NCBI GenBank assembly: GCA_025464735.1
Contig: JAODMX010000275.1
Span: forward strand, 1 to 5,170
Origin: Frondihabitans sp.
GTDB lineage: Bacteria > Actinomycetota > Actinomycetes > Actinomycetales > Microbacteriaceae
DNA: 5,170 bases
Direction of reading: 5' to 3'
Shown: positions 1-4,840 of the stretch, piece after piece
Position numbering within the stretch: position 1 is the stretch's first letter
How the letters are laid out: each line of letters opens with the position of its first letter
Made by a program: the position numbers and the translations under genes
The notes under the pieces: generated by a model
Databases searched by the model: none
What the model was told of the DNA's origin: nothing
The model's input: only the letters and a program-made list of their open reading frames with translations

Positions 1-382
1 CATTCACACCTATGAATATGTCATCGGCGCCAAGCACTTCGGCCCAGGCGAGCGCAAACGAGAGGAAGATCGTGTTGCGCGCCGGCACGTAGGTGACGGG
101 AATGCCCTCGCCCATATCCTCCACTGCACGGCCCTTAGGCACCGCGATATCGCTGGTAAGGGCCGAACCGCCGAAGAGCCGCAGGTCTATGTCGACAATG
201 ACCTGCTCGGCCACGCCAAGGTGCTCGGCCACGCGCTTGGCCGCCTGGATCTCATCCTCATGGCGCTGGCCGTAGCGGAACGTGAGCGCATAGGGTTCAA
301 ATCCCCGCTCTTTAGCGAGCGCCAGGACAGTAGTGGAGTCCAGCCCGCCGCTTAGCAGCACAACTGCAGGATGCTTGGCCAT
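1..382 (-). CDS. queC: 7-cyano-7-deazaguanine synthase QueC, N-terminal part (runs off left edge)
   Basis: QueC is a cytosolic ATP-dependent enzyme that converts 7-carboxy-7-deazaguanine and ammonia to preQ0, a step towards queuosine in tRNA or deazaguanine in DNA. 127 codons are visible. The PP-loop ATP-binding motif SGGLDSTT is at residues 11-18, YGQRH at 37-41, and the family segment [10 protein letters not shown] at 99-108. The family is usually 220-235 residues, so the C-terminal half, including the zinc-binding cysteines, lies outside the window. The ATG at 382 is preceded by a modest GAGAGG about 10 nt upstream. Codon use is less GC-biased than in the genes to the right. No other que gene is in view, and a 390 bp gap separates it from LtrA, so it probably has its own promoter. 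The family assignment is very secure; the end product (tRNA or DNA modification) cannot be told from here. Confidence 0.96.
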   Translation of the reverse strand, partial: MAKHPAVVLLSGGLDSTTVLALAKERGFEPYALTFRYGQRHEDEIQAAKRVAEHLGVAEQVIVDIDLRLFGGSALTSDIAVPKGRAVEDMGEGIPVTYVPARNTIFLSFALAWAEVLGADDIFIGVN

Positions 383-774
383 GGTATCCGTACCTCTCGC
401 CGTATCTGCGCTACACATCTCGTCGTTTAACCTGCGCCTGACTGATCAAGTGCCCCGACGCGCGAATTGGCCACACGGCGGGCACCCCCTGGGCATAACG
501 ACGTGGCGCAGCTGCGAGAGGCTCGCAAGGAACAAGCAGACCCGGCAAGCGACCGTGACGTTCTGATAGAACGTAGCATCCAACGGACGACGCGCCAAGG
601 GCGTTGTGGCTAACCGGTCAGGTGCGGTATCGGGTATAAGGCCGAAAGTAGGTCATGTGCAGGCCGATCCGGCGATGGGCTGGCCCTGTCCATGATACCG
701 GGCCGATGCGGGTGCGATCGATGCCGGTGCTCGGCGGCCTGTATCGCGTCTCCCATCGTGCGTCATAGCAGCCG
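383..774. other. Intergenic region between queC and the LtrA fragment
   Basis: About 390 bp without a convincing gene. ORFs in this stretch, including a 94-codon minus-strand one at 618-902 that overlaps the LtrA fragment, show no recognisable family and no hydrophobic pattern that would continue LtrA. The notable element is the perfect inverted repeat at 558-574. A weaker 7-bp pair, CGGTATC at 625-631 and GATACCG at 694-700, lies 62 bp apart. I looked for a preQ1 riboswitch before queC and saw no A-rich tail with a matching pseudoknot. No clear -35/-10 pair stands out. Confidence 0.6.
558..574. repeat. Perfect 7-bp inverted repeat with 3-nt spacer
   Basis: ACGTTCT, a GAT spacer, then AGAACGT: each arm is the exact reverse complement of the other, giving a 17-bp symmetric site. 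It lies about 175 bp upstream of the queC start. A compact GTTCT-N3-AGAAC dyad is the right size for an operator of a dimeric repressor, but it could also form a small hairpin in RNA. There is no T-tract on either side, so it is not a good intrinsic terminator. No regulator can be assigned. Confidence 0.45.
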
Positions 775-1173
775 TCAGCCAGACTCATGCCAGAGAGATC
801 GCAGGTAGCCATCACAGGCCGCGGTGAAGGATGCTGCGACCAGTGCCAAAATGCCCATCTGGATGAAGACGAGTGAGCGGGTCCGTCCATCCTCGCGACC
901 ATGCAGCTCGAGGTACAGGGACCCGTTCGTCCAGGCGATCCAGATCAGGGCGAAGACGACCGCGAACGCCACCGTCCCGCGTACCGAGACATGCTGCTCA
1001 AGCGGATGTGCCGACTGGGAGATGGCGACCGCGTAGACCAGGTCGTAGAGGCTCTCAAGCGGACTGACGCGCCGTTCGAGGATGACGTCACCATGCGCAC
1101 GCGGCCTGCGCCAGAACCAGCGCTTGAAGCGATCAAGCGTCCCCTCCGGGACGCTGTCAGGTTGGTGCGTCAT
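775..1173 (-). pseudogene. LtrA-family membrane protein, truncated after the N-terminal third
   Basis: The 132-residue product starts like members of the low-temperature-requirement A family, which are integral membrane proteins of poorly known function. The family signature ERRVSPLE is at residues 33-40, followed by hydrophobic segments at about 40-57, 67-85 and 101-119. The motif around AWTNGSLYLELHGREDGRTR (80-99) is also typical. Family members usually have 350-400 residues and many more membrane segments. Here the frame ends in RSLWHESG and a stop, and no other frame downstream (618-775) continues the hydrophobic pattern, so most of the gene is missing rather than merely frameshifted. 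The ATG at 1173 is 43 nt after the peroxiredoxin stop and has only a weak, distant GAGGGA. A short stable LtrA N-terminal protein is possible but less likely. Confidence 0.72.
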
Positions 1174-1216
1174 GCAGTATCCCGTTCCCTCAGATGATCA
1201 CACCCATTCATGGACT

Positions 1217-1702
1217 TCAGGCGTTGTGCGCATGAAGGGATTCCAGCATGGTGAGCACGTCGTCAACTCCCGGGTTGAGTAAATCTGGATAGACCTCACC
1301 GAAGCGGATGACGCCTGAGGAGTCGATGACGAAGAGCGCCCGTCCGGTGGCATCTTCGGGCCCTCGATAGACCCCGTACAGCTGGGACACCCTGCCCCTG
1401 GGTGGAGTGTCGGCGAGGAGAGGAAACGTAATTCCTGCCTCCCGACAAAACGCCGCATGACACCACGCGTGGTCGGCCGATATTCCCAGCAGTTGCCCAT
1501 GCAATGCCTCGAACTGCGGAAGGTACTCCTGGTACAGCATAAGCTGCTCCCGCGACACCGGCTCATAGACGCTGGGGAAGAACGCCAGAATGATGGGCTG
1601 CCCGGCGAGCCGGTGCAGCGAGAGCGTCTGCCAGGGAGTTCGGCGCAGCGTGAAGTCGGGTGCCGCGGCGCCAGGGCGGAGGGGAACGAGATACTCGTCC
1701 AT
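1217..1702 (-). CDS. Peroxiredoxin-fold (AhpC/TSA, redoxin) protein lacking the peroxidatic cysteine
   Basis: A 161-residue thioredoxin-fold protein of the AhpC/TSA family, which normally reduces peroxides in the cytosol. Residues 8-46 (GAAAPDF at 11-17, then LAFFPSVY) form the first beta strands, LLGISADHAW is at 71-80, FPLLAD at 93-98, and RALFVID at 121-127 carries the conserved active-site Arg121. The usual active-site motif PxxxT/SxxC reads P43-S-V-Y-E47-P-V-S50: the peroxidatic Cys is Ser (codon TCG at 1553-1555) and the Thr is Glu. Cys81 and Cys86 remain. It may have lost peroxidase activity or gained another role. The ATG at 1702 is chosen because GGAAGG lies 11 nt upstream; an in-frame TTG at 1753 has no ribosome site and would add residues outside the family. 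It follows the hydrolase gene by 59 nt, probably in the same operon. Confidence 0.88.
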   Translation of the reverse strand: MDEYLVPLRPGAAAPDFTLRRTPWQTLSLHRLAGQPIILAFFPSVYEPVSREQLMLYQEYLPQFEALHGQLLGISADHAWCHAAFCREAGITFPLLADTPPRGRVSQLYGVYRGPEDATGRALFVIDSSGVIRFGEVYPDLLNPGVDDVLTMLESLHAHNA

Positions 1703-1761
1703 AACGCTCGTCACCTTCCAGCGAGGAATGCTGTCACTGTTTCGCTCCGCCAACAGAAGGC

Positions 1762-2376
1762 CTAGACGCCCTTAAGCAGGCGCGAGGTGAGGACGATGTC
1801 CACGATGGCGGGCACCGTGTCCCGACGGGCCCAATCCCGCTGCAACTCGCACGCCAGGGACACCCAACTGACCGGCTGCCCGCCGGCTTGCACAATGCGC
1901 TCCAGGCCGGCCCGGTGCGCCTCGGGGGACGTCCCGGCCACGGCGTCAACGACTGGGTATACGTCGTAGCCCGCTCGGAGCGCGTCGACCGAGGGGAAGG
2001 CGAGGCAGATCTCGGTCCACAGCGCCGTCATGATCAGCTTCTTGCGTCTGGTGGCTTCGACTGCCTGGCGGAAGTCGACATCCTCCCAGGCGTTGAGCGT
2101 CGTGCGATCGATCTCGGGACTGTCGGCGAGCACCTCCTTGAGCTCGGGGATGGTAGGCCCTTGCCCGTTGGCGACATTTACAGTGGAGAGCACGATCGGC
2201 AGGCCGAAGGTCCTGGCCGTTCGCGCGACGGACACGATGTTGCGGACGAGGAGTTCCCGGTCCATGGACGTGACAGCCCGGAATTGGTTCGGCTGGTAGT
2301 CTATGACGACAAGGGCGCTGTTCTGCGGGGTGAGAAGGTGGTCTACAAGGGGGTCGCGAATTGGCTCGCTTGTCAC
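1762..2376 (-). CDS. Isochorismatase-fold cysteine hydrolase, YcaC-like
   Basis: A 204-residue member of the isochorismatase-like cysteine hydrolase family, closest in pattern to E. coli YcaC. These proteins hydrolyse small amides or esters through a Cys-Asp-basic triad; YcaC's substrate is unknown. Visible catalytic positions are Asp26 in ALVVIDYQ, Arg91 at the place of the basic residue, and Cys124 in TEICLAF. The spacings (65 and 98 residues from Asp26) match YcaC as I recall it. The C-terminal signature LACELQRDW is at 174-182. Start: GTG at 2376, with AAAGGAG (2383-2389) ending 6 nt upstream. The same frame stays open to an ATG at 2703 through a dehydrogenase remnant, but family homology begins only after the GTG. 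It ends in TAG 59 nt before the peroxiredoxin gene. No substrate can be inferred. Confidence 0.92.
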   Translation of the reverse strand: MTSEPIRDPLVDHLLTPQNSALVVIDYQPNQFRAVTSMDRELLVRNIVSVARTARTFGLPIVLSTVNVANGQGPTIPELKEVLADSPEIDRTTLNAWEDVDFRQAVEATRRKKLIMTALWTEICLAFPSVDALRAGYDVYPVVDAVAGTSPEAHRAGLERIVQAGGQPVSWVSLACELQRDWARRDTVPAIVDIVLTSRLLKGV

Positions 2377-2382
2377 TGGTGG

Positions 2383-2389
2383 CTCCTTT
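2383..2389 (-). promoter_or_regulatory. Ribosome binding site deciding the GTG start of the hydrolase
   Basis: AAAGGAG on the minus strand ends 6 nt before the GTG at 2376. This is the same spacing seen before the reductase, MBL and small-ORF starts. It marks an independent start, so the long reading frame beginning at 2703 need not be a single fusion protein. Confidence 0.85.
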
Positions 2390-2481
2390 GTTCGGGATTT
2401 GGAATCAGCGAGATCTGGGCAATGCATTGATGGGGGAAGCGGTCTGAGATGGGGCCAGTGCGCGCTCCAGGCGCCTCGGCG

Positions 2482-2703
2482 CACGAGCTTGTCAGGAGTA
2501 ATCGGCAGGTCGCGGACTCGGGTCCCGGTCGCGTGGTAGACGGCGTCGGCGACGGCGACGGCCGTGCCGACTATCCCGAGCTCGCCTATCCCCTTCGTGC
2601 CCAGCGGGTTGACGTGCGGATCGTCCTCGTCGATCCAGGCGACCTCGATCGTGCCCACGTCCGCATTAGCGGCGATGGGGACCGCGCCAAAGCCGGTCCC
2701 CAT
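2482..2703 (-). pseudogene. C-terminal remnant of a molybdopterin-binding xanthine/aldehyde dehydrogenase subunit
   Basis: About 64 residues match the extreme C terminus of the large Moco-binding subunit of the xanthine dehydrogenase family (XdhA/PaoC/YagR type). The markers are DPHVNPLGTKGIGELGIVG, which holds the active-site Glu of the GxGE motif, then AVYHATG and RVRDLPITPDKL. The full subunit has about 700-770 residues; everything before this tail is missing. An in-frame stop within the end of the reductase gene closes the frame upstream. The first ATG (2703) lies 16 nt after the reductase stop and has no good ribosome site. The normal stop after the DKL motif is also gone: the frame runs through about 35 unrelated residues straight into the hydrolase. 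This looks like the scar of a deletion. A translated fusion of 313 residues is possible but less likely. Confidence 0.8.
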
Positions 2704-2719
2704 CCGTGGCTCGTCCGAC

Positions 2720-3325
2720 TCACCGGATGACGCGGATGTTGACCGCGTCCGACTTCAGCGTGGCCCCCAATGCAAAGGCCAGCAAGCTGTAGTGCTCCGG
2801 CCCCCGTGCCGACTCGACGCCGCCGAGGTCGACGACGTCGTCGTCGGACCAGCCGAGTTCCCGGAGCAGGCCCCGGGCCTCGAGCTTCGCCCCGGCGTCG
2901 TCTCCGGATACGAACACCGTGCTCGGCCCGATCCGGCGCGGGTTGGCCATCAGGGTCATCGCCCCGGTGTTCAGCGTCTTCACGACGCGCGCGCCTGGGA
3001 GCGCCGCCTGCAGGTGCTCGGCGAGGCTGGAGTTCGGGTAGACAAGGGCGATCGCGGGAGTGATCGCGTTAGCCACGTCGATCAGGGTCTTGCCGGCGAA
3101 CAGGCCCGGATCGACGGTGGAGAGTGTGGCGAGGGTGTCCGCACCGGGCGTCGCGTTCACGACGATGCCGGCCCACCTGACCGTGTCGGCCAGGGTGTTG
3201 ACCGGGAAGTCGAGCCTCTTGGAGCCGGGGTCCCGAGAGCCGAGGGTAATCTCGTGTCCGGCGTTGGCCCAAGCGGACCCGAGTAGCTGGGCGACGTGCC
3301 CGGTTCCGAGAATGCCAATCTTCAT
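2720..3325 (-). CDS. NADP-dependent oxidoreductase, F420:NADP+ reductase-like (COG2085 type)
   Basis: A 201-residue Rossmann-fold protein similar to the F420:NADP oxidoreductase family and related NAD(P)-binding proteins. The dinucleotide loop ILGTGHVA is at residues 5-12. GSR at 29-31, after the second strand, is the usual site for the NADP 2'-phosphate. Later family elements are VVNATPGAD (55-63), the segment around KTLNTGAMTLMANP, and VDLGGVESARGPEHYSLL near the C terminus. Length is normal for the family. Many members do not use F420, so the hydride partner is uncertain. The ATG at 3325 has AAAAAGGAG ending 6 nt upstream. It follows the MBL gene by 111 nt and probably belongs to the same transcript. 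It appears intact. Confidence 0.9.
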   Translation of the reverse strand: MKIGILGTGHVAQLLGSAWANAGHEITLGSRDPGSKRLDFPVNTLADTVRWAGIVVNATPGADTLATLSTVDPGLFAGKTLIDVANAITPAIALVYPNSSLAEHLQAALPGARVVKTLNTGAMTLMANPRRIGPSTVFVSGDDAGAKLEARGLLRELGWSDDDVVDLGGVESARGPEHYSLLAFALGATLKSDAVNIRVIR

Positions 3326-3340
3326 GTTCTACTCCTTTTT
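3326..3340 (-). promoter_or_regulatory. Strong ribosome binding site of the reductase gene
   Basis: AAAAAGGAG (3332-3340 on the minus strand) lies 6 nt before the ATG at 3325. It fixes the start and suggests efficient translation independent of the upstream MBL gene. Confidence 0.85.
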
Positions 3341-3385
3341 GGTCACCATCATCACCCTTTTTGTGGCCCGCATTTAGGTGTGCGA

Positions 3386-3402
3386 GTCGCCGTCTGCGAC
3401 GG
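3386..3402. repeat. Overlapping short inverted repeats between MBL and reductase genes
   Basis: On the plus strand GTCGC (3386-3390) and GCGAC (3396-3400) can pair around a 5-nt loop, while CCGTC (3390-3394) and GACGG (3398-3402) can pair around a 3-nt loop. The two stems exclude each other. No T-tract follows on the minus strand, so a full terminator is unlikely; partial attenuation or an RNA processing site is possible. The 111-bp gap shows no other clear signal. Confidence 0.3.
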
Positions 3403-3436
3403 TGATCAATTCGGCACCTGGCCCTTTAGTCTGAGG

Positions 3437-4435
3437 TCAAGGATGAACCTGTGAGGCGTAGCCCAGGTCGAGGCGGATCGACTGCATGACGTGGAAGGTC
3501 GTGCTGGCGGTGAACACGTCGGCGGACGCTAGGACGCCGGTGTACTTTTCGATCACCGGTGTAGCGGCGGCGGCGGTGACCGCGTCGAGGTAGCCCCTGA
3601 CTCCGGCCCAGGTGTTCTCGCCGTACTTCATGAAGTAGGGCGTCGGGTCGACGGTGTCCAGCGCCTTGCGGGAGCTGGCGGCGACGTCGGACATGTACTG
3701 CTGGTGCAGGGTGATGTCCTCGCGGGTGCCGAGCCGGCCCATGTGGCCGCCGATGAAGTGCTTCCACGAGTAGCCGAGCGCGATGTCCGGCGCGGCGATG
3801 TAACCCTGAACGTCCTCGGTGAGATTGCTCTGGTACACCGGCGCCCAGCCCGGGTTGACGATGTCGACGAGCATCAGCGCGTCGTGGTCGGGCAGGTGGA
3901 TGAAGATGTTGTCCGGTGAATGGTTGGTGTCGTACCAGGCCAGCTCGATGCGCTCGCCGCCGATTTCGACCGTGCGGCGGTCTCTGAAGGTCTCCTCGGG
4001 TGCCGGGCGGGCCGGGTCTTTCTCGCGCAGCAGCAGGCGGCGCGTGTCCTCGTGGCCGATGCGCACGACGTTTTTGTCGAACAGCGAGGAGGCGCCTGCG
4101 TGGTCGGCGTGGTGGTGGGAGTAGATAAGGTGCGTGACCTTGTTGGTCACGCCGTTGGCGGAGGCGATCTCATCGACGGCCCGCTGGATGTTGTGGCCGA
4201 TGGTCGGCGGAGCGTCGAGCAGGACGACGCCGTCCGGGGTCGTCAGGAACGCGCACTGGTAGGTGCCGTCGGTGATCCAGTAGAGGTTGCGCTCTACCCG
4301 CCCGACGTAGTACCCATGCTCGTTGAGGGCAGGACCCAACGCGGCGCGAGGGATGGGGGCGTAGTCGGGGAGGTCCTTGGCGTTAGCTGGGCGCGTGTTG
4401 GCGTACGCCTCGGTCGTTGTGTCGGGGGTGCTCAT
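3437..4435 (-). CDS. MBL-fold metallo-hydrolase
   Basis: A 332-residue metallo-beta-lactamase-superfamily hydrolase. The HxHxDH motif reads SHHHADHAG (ligands His107, His109, Asp111, His112). The later ligands are His172 (in DTNHSPDN), bridging Asp191 (in MLVDIVNPGWAP) and His231 (in IGGHMG), so a complete dizinc site is present. No N-terminal signal peptide is evident, so it is probably cytosolic. A helical C-terminal region of about 90 residues follows the core. The superfamily includes lactonases, thioesterases, sulfatases and glyoxalase II. The sequence does not show which, and membership alone does not imply beta-lactam resistance. The ATG at 4435 has GGGAG 6 nt upstream, and it overlaps the stop of a 32-codon ORF (ATGA), which suggests translational coupling. 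It is the first long gene of the block. Confidence 0.93.
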   Translation of the reverse strand: MSTPDTTTEAYANTRPANAKDLPDYAPIPRAALGPALNEHGYYVGRVERNLYWITDGTYQCAFLTTPDGVVLLDAPPTIGHNIQRAVDEIASANGVTNKVTHLIYSHHHADHAGASSLFDKNVVRIGHEDTRRLLLREKDPARPAPEETFRDRRTVEIGGERIELAWYDTNHSPDNIFIHLPDHDALMLVDIVNPGWAPVYQSNLTEDVQGYIAAPDIALGYSWKHFIGGHMGRLGTREDITLHQQYMSDVAASSRKALDTVDPTPYFMKYGENTWAGVRGYLDAVTAAAATPVIEKYTGVLASADVFTASTTFHVMQSIRLDLGYASQVHP

Positions 4436-4530
4436 CTGCTTCTCCCTCGGGTAGATGCGGTAAAAACAAAATCAATCGTTCGCTTGCTTGAAAAGTGGTC
4501 CGGGGCGTCGACGAGACAAATCAAGCGCAT
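4432..4530 (-). CDS. Small ORF (32 aa) overlapping the MBL start, possible leader peptide
   Basis: The 32-residue product begins MRLICLVDAPDHF and ends STRGRSR. AAAGGAG (4537-4543) lies exactly 6 nt before its ATG, the same arrangement as the established genes here. Its stop TGA overlaps the MBL start in an ATGA, the classic geometry of translational coupling. I recognise no family. The composition is not that of an amino-acid attenuator leader (no run of one residue) and there is no transmembrane segment. The DNA in its second half is locally AT-rich. It could be a coupling leader, a microprotein, or the stub left when an upstream gene was deleted and its start fused near the MBL gene. The translation signals are clear; function is unknown. 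Confidence 0.5.
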   Translation of the reverse strand: MRLICLVDAPDHFSSKRTIDFVFTASTRGRSR

Positions 4531-4547
4531 ATGGGTCTCCTTTCCAC

Positions 4548-4564
4548 GGCGCGTCTCCCGCGCC
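4548..4564 (-). other. GC-rich hairpin just upstream of the small-ORF ribosome site
   Basis: GGCGCG and CGCGCC form a perfect 6-bp stem around a 5-nt loop. On the minus strand it ends only a few nucleotides before AAAGGAG, so it would form in the 5' leader of the MBL transcript, and the loop itself contains GGAGA. On the plus strand the stem is followed by CTTTTCC, which makes it a weak terminator candidate in that direction, although no plus-strand gene ends here. It may stabilise or gate the leader. Confidence 0.4.
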
Positions 4565-4648
4565 CTTTTCCTCACTCACTTTGTTCGGGCTCCCTCGTGG
4601 AACCTGAGGACCAGTCTGACGCGTGCAGCACGTGTTGCCCACGGAAAG

Positions 4649-4684
4649 TCCGTATACTGATCCGTAGAGTGACCCGTAGAGTTG
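4649..4684. repeat. Three 12-bp tandem repeat units
   Basis: Three contiguous 12-bp units sit head to tail: TCCGTATACTGA, TCCGTAGAGTGA and CCCGTAGAGTTG. Each has a (T/C)CCGTA core followed by A(C/G)T-like sequence. A further TCCGT half, inverted as ACGGA at 4641-4645, precedes the first unit, so ACGGA-AAG-TCCGT (4641-4653) also reads as a small dyad. Iterons spaced about one helical turn apart near a promoter usually bind several copies of a regulator. No regulator gene is in the window. Confidence 0.6.
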
Positions 4685-4691
4685 GTCACTC
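4667..4691. promoter_or_regulatory. Operator-like 8-bp inverted repeat (9-nt spacer)
   Basis: GAGTGACC at 4667-4674 is the exact reverse complement of GGTCACTC at 4684-4691. The spacer is 9 nt. The left arm overlaps the second and third tandem units. The right arm runs into the 10-bp palindrome CACTCGAGTG (4687-4696). Such a dyad about 235-270 bp upstream of the MBL start fits an operator of a dimeric repressor such as the TetR or GntR family; the family is a guess. Confidence 0.45.
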
Positions 4692-4696
4692 GAGTG
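4687..4696. repeat. 10-bp perfect palindrome
   Basis: CACTCGAGTG is its own reverse complement. It shares its left half with the right arm of the adjacent 8-bp inverted repeat, so the two symmetric sites interlock and could not both be fully occupied by separate dimers. Confidence 0.45.
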
Positions 4697-4752
4697 TGCT
4701 ACCCCGGCGGCAAGAGACAAGTGTCAGGTCCGCATGGCCAATCTGCCAGAGG

Positions 4753-4790
4753 AACGGGTGATCGGACTCGAACCGACGACATTCTGCTGT
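4753..4790 (-). tRNA. 3' half of a tRNA gene, possibly Gly (remnant, likely attachment site)
   Basis: On the minus strand a variable loop ATGTC is followed by a T-arm: stem GTCGG, loop TTCGAGT, stem CCGAT (one G-U pair). Then come the acceptor strand CACCCGT and a discriminator T followed by CC. CACCCGn with discriminator U and the AATGTCG variable region resemble tRNA-Gly. The expected 5' side is missing: no anticodon stem partner for GCAGA, no D-arm at the correct distance, and no ACGGGTG acceptor partner in the window. CCA is not encoded (CCT). A 3' tRNA fragment beginning near the anticodon loop is the usual product of integrase-mediated recombination, so this is probably an att-type scar. 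The T-arm is clear; the isotype is uncertain. Confidence 0.6.
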
Positions 4791-4840
4791 TGAGCGCCCA
4801 GTTCCTTTGGATTTGGCTCCTCCAACGCTCAGCGCCGCTC

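Larger units (their letters stand above)
4436..4840. other. Regulatory and scar region without a conventional gene
   Basis: About 400 bp between the alpha/beta hydrolase and the MBL gene. It holds the small ORF, a GC-rich hairpin (4548-4564), three 12-bp tandem units (4649-4684), an inverted repeat and palindrome (4667-4696) and a tRNA 3' fragment (4753-4790). An 82-codon minus-strand frame (4472-4720) translates the tandem units as LYGS-LYGS-VYGL but has no family or ribosome site, so I do not call it a gene. The promoter of the MBL block must lie here. TATACG (minus strand, 4651-4656) is a possible -10 but has no good -35. Confidence 0.55.

Noticed and set aside
292..308. GGTTCAAATCCCC on the plus strand resembling a tRNA T-arm
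   Set aside because: It lies inside the well-conserved queC coding frame (the RGFEPYAL segment) and no other tRNA arms surround it.
383..480. preQ1 riboswitch before queC
   Set aside because: No A-rich 3' tail or pseudoknot-compatible hairpin was found next to the ribosome site.
618..902. 94-codon minus-strand ORF after the LtrA fragment
   Set aside because: No family pattern and no hydrophobicity that would continue LtrA; it overlaps LtrA in another frame and its start is inside that gene.
1703..1753. Upstream TTG start extending the peroxiredoxin by 17 residues
   Set aside because: No Shine-Dalgarno before the TTG, and the extra residues do not fit the family N terminus.
2564..3286. 240-codon plus-strand ORF opposite the reductase gene
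   Set aside because: Shadow of the intact Rossmann-fold gene; typical of high-GC antisense frames.
4470..4490. CAAGCAAGCGAACGATTG, looks like a TetR-type operator
   Set aside because: Only the outer three bases and one inner pair are symmetric, and it sits inside the small ORF.
3920..4660. Long plus-strand ORF (246 codons) opposite the MBL gene
   Set aside because: Antisense shadow of a gene with complete zinc ligands; its protein is Val/Gly/Asp-rich with no motif.
4472..4720. 82-codon minus-strand ORF across the repeat region
   Set aside because: Its LYGS repeats are just the translated 12-bp DNA units; no ribosome site and no family resemblance.
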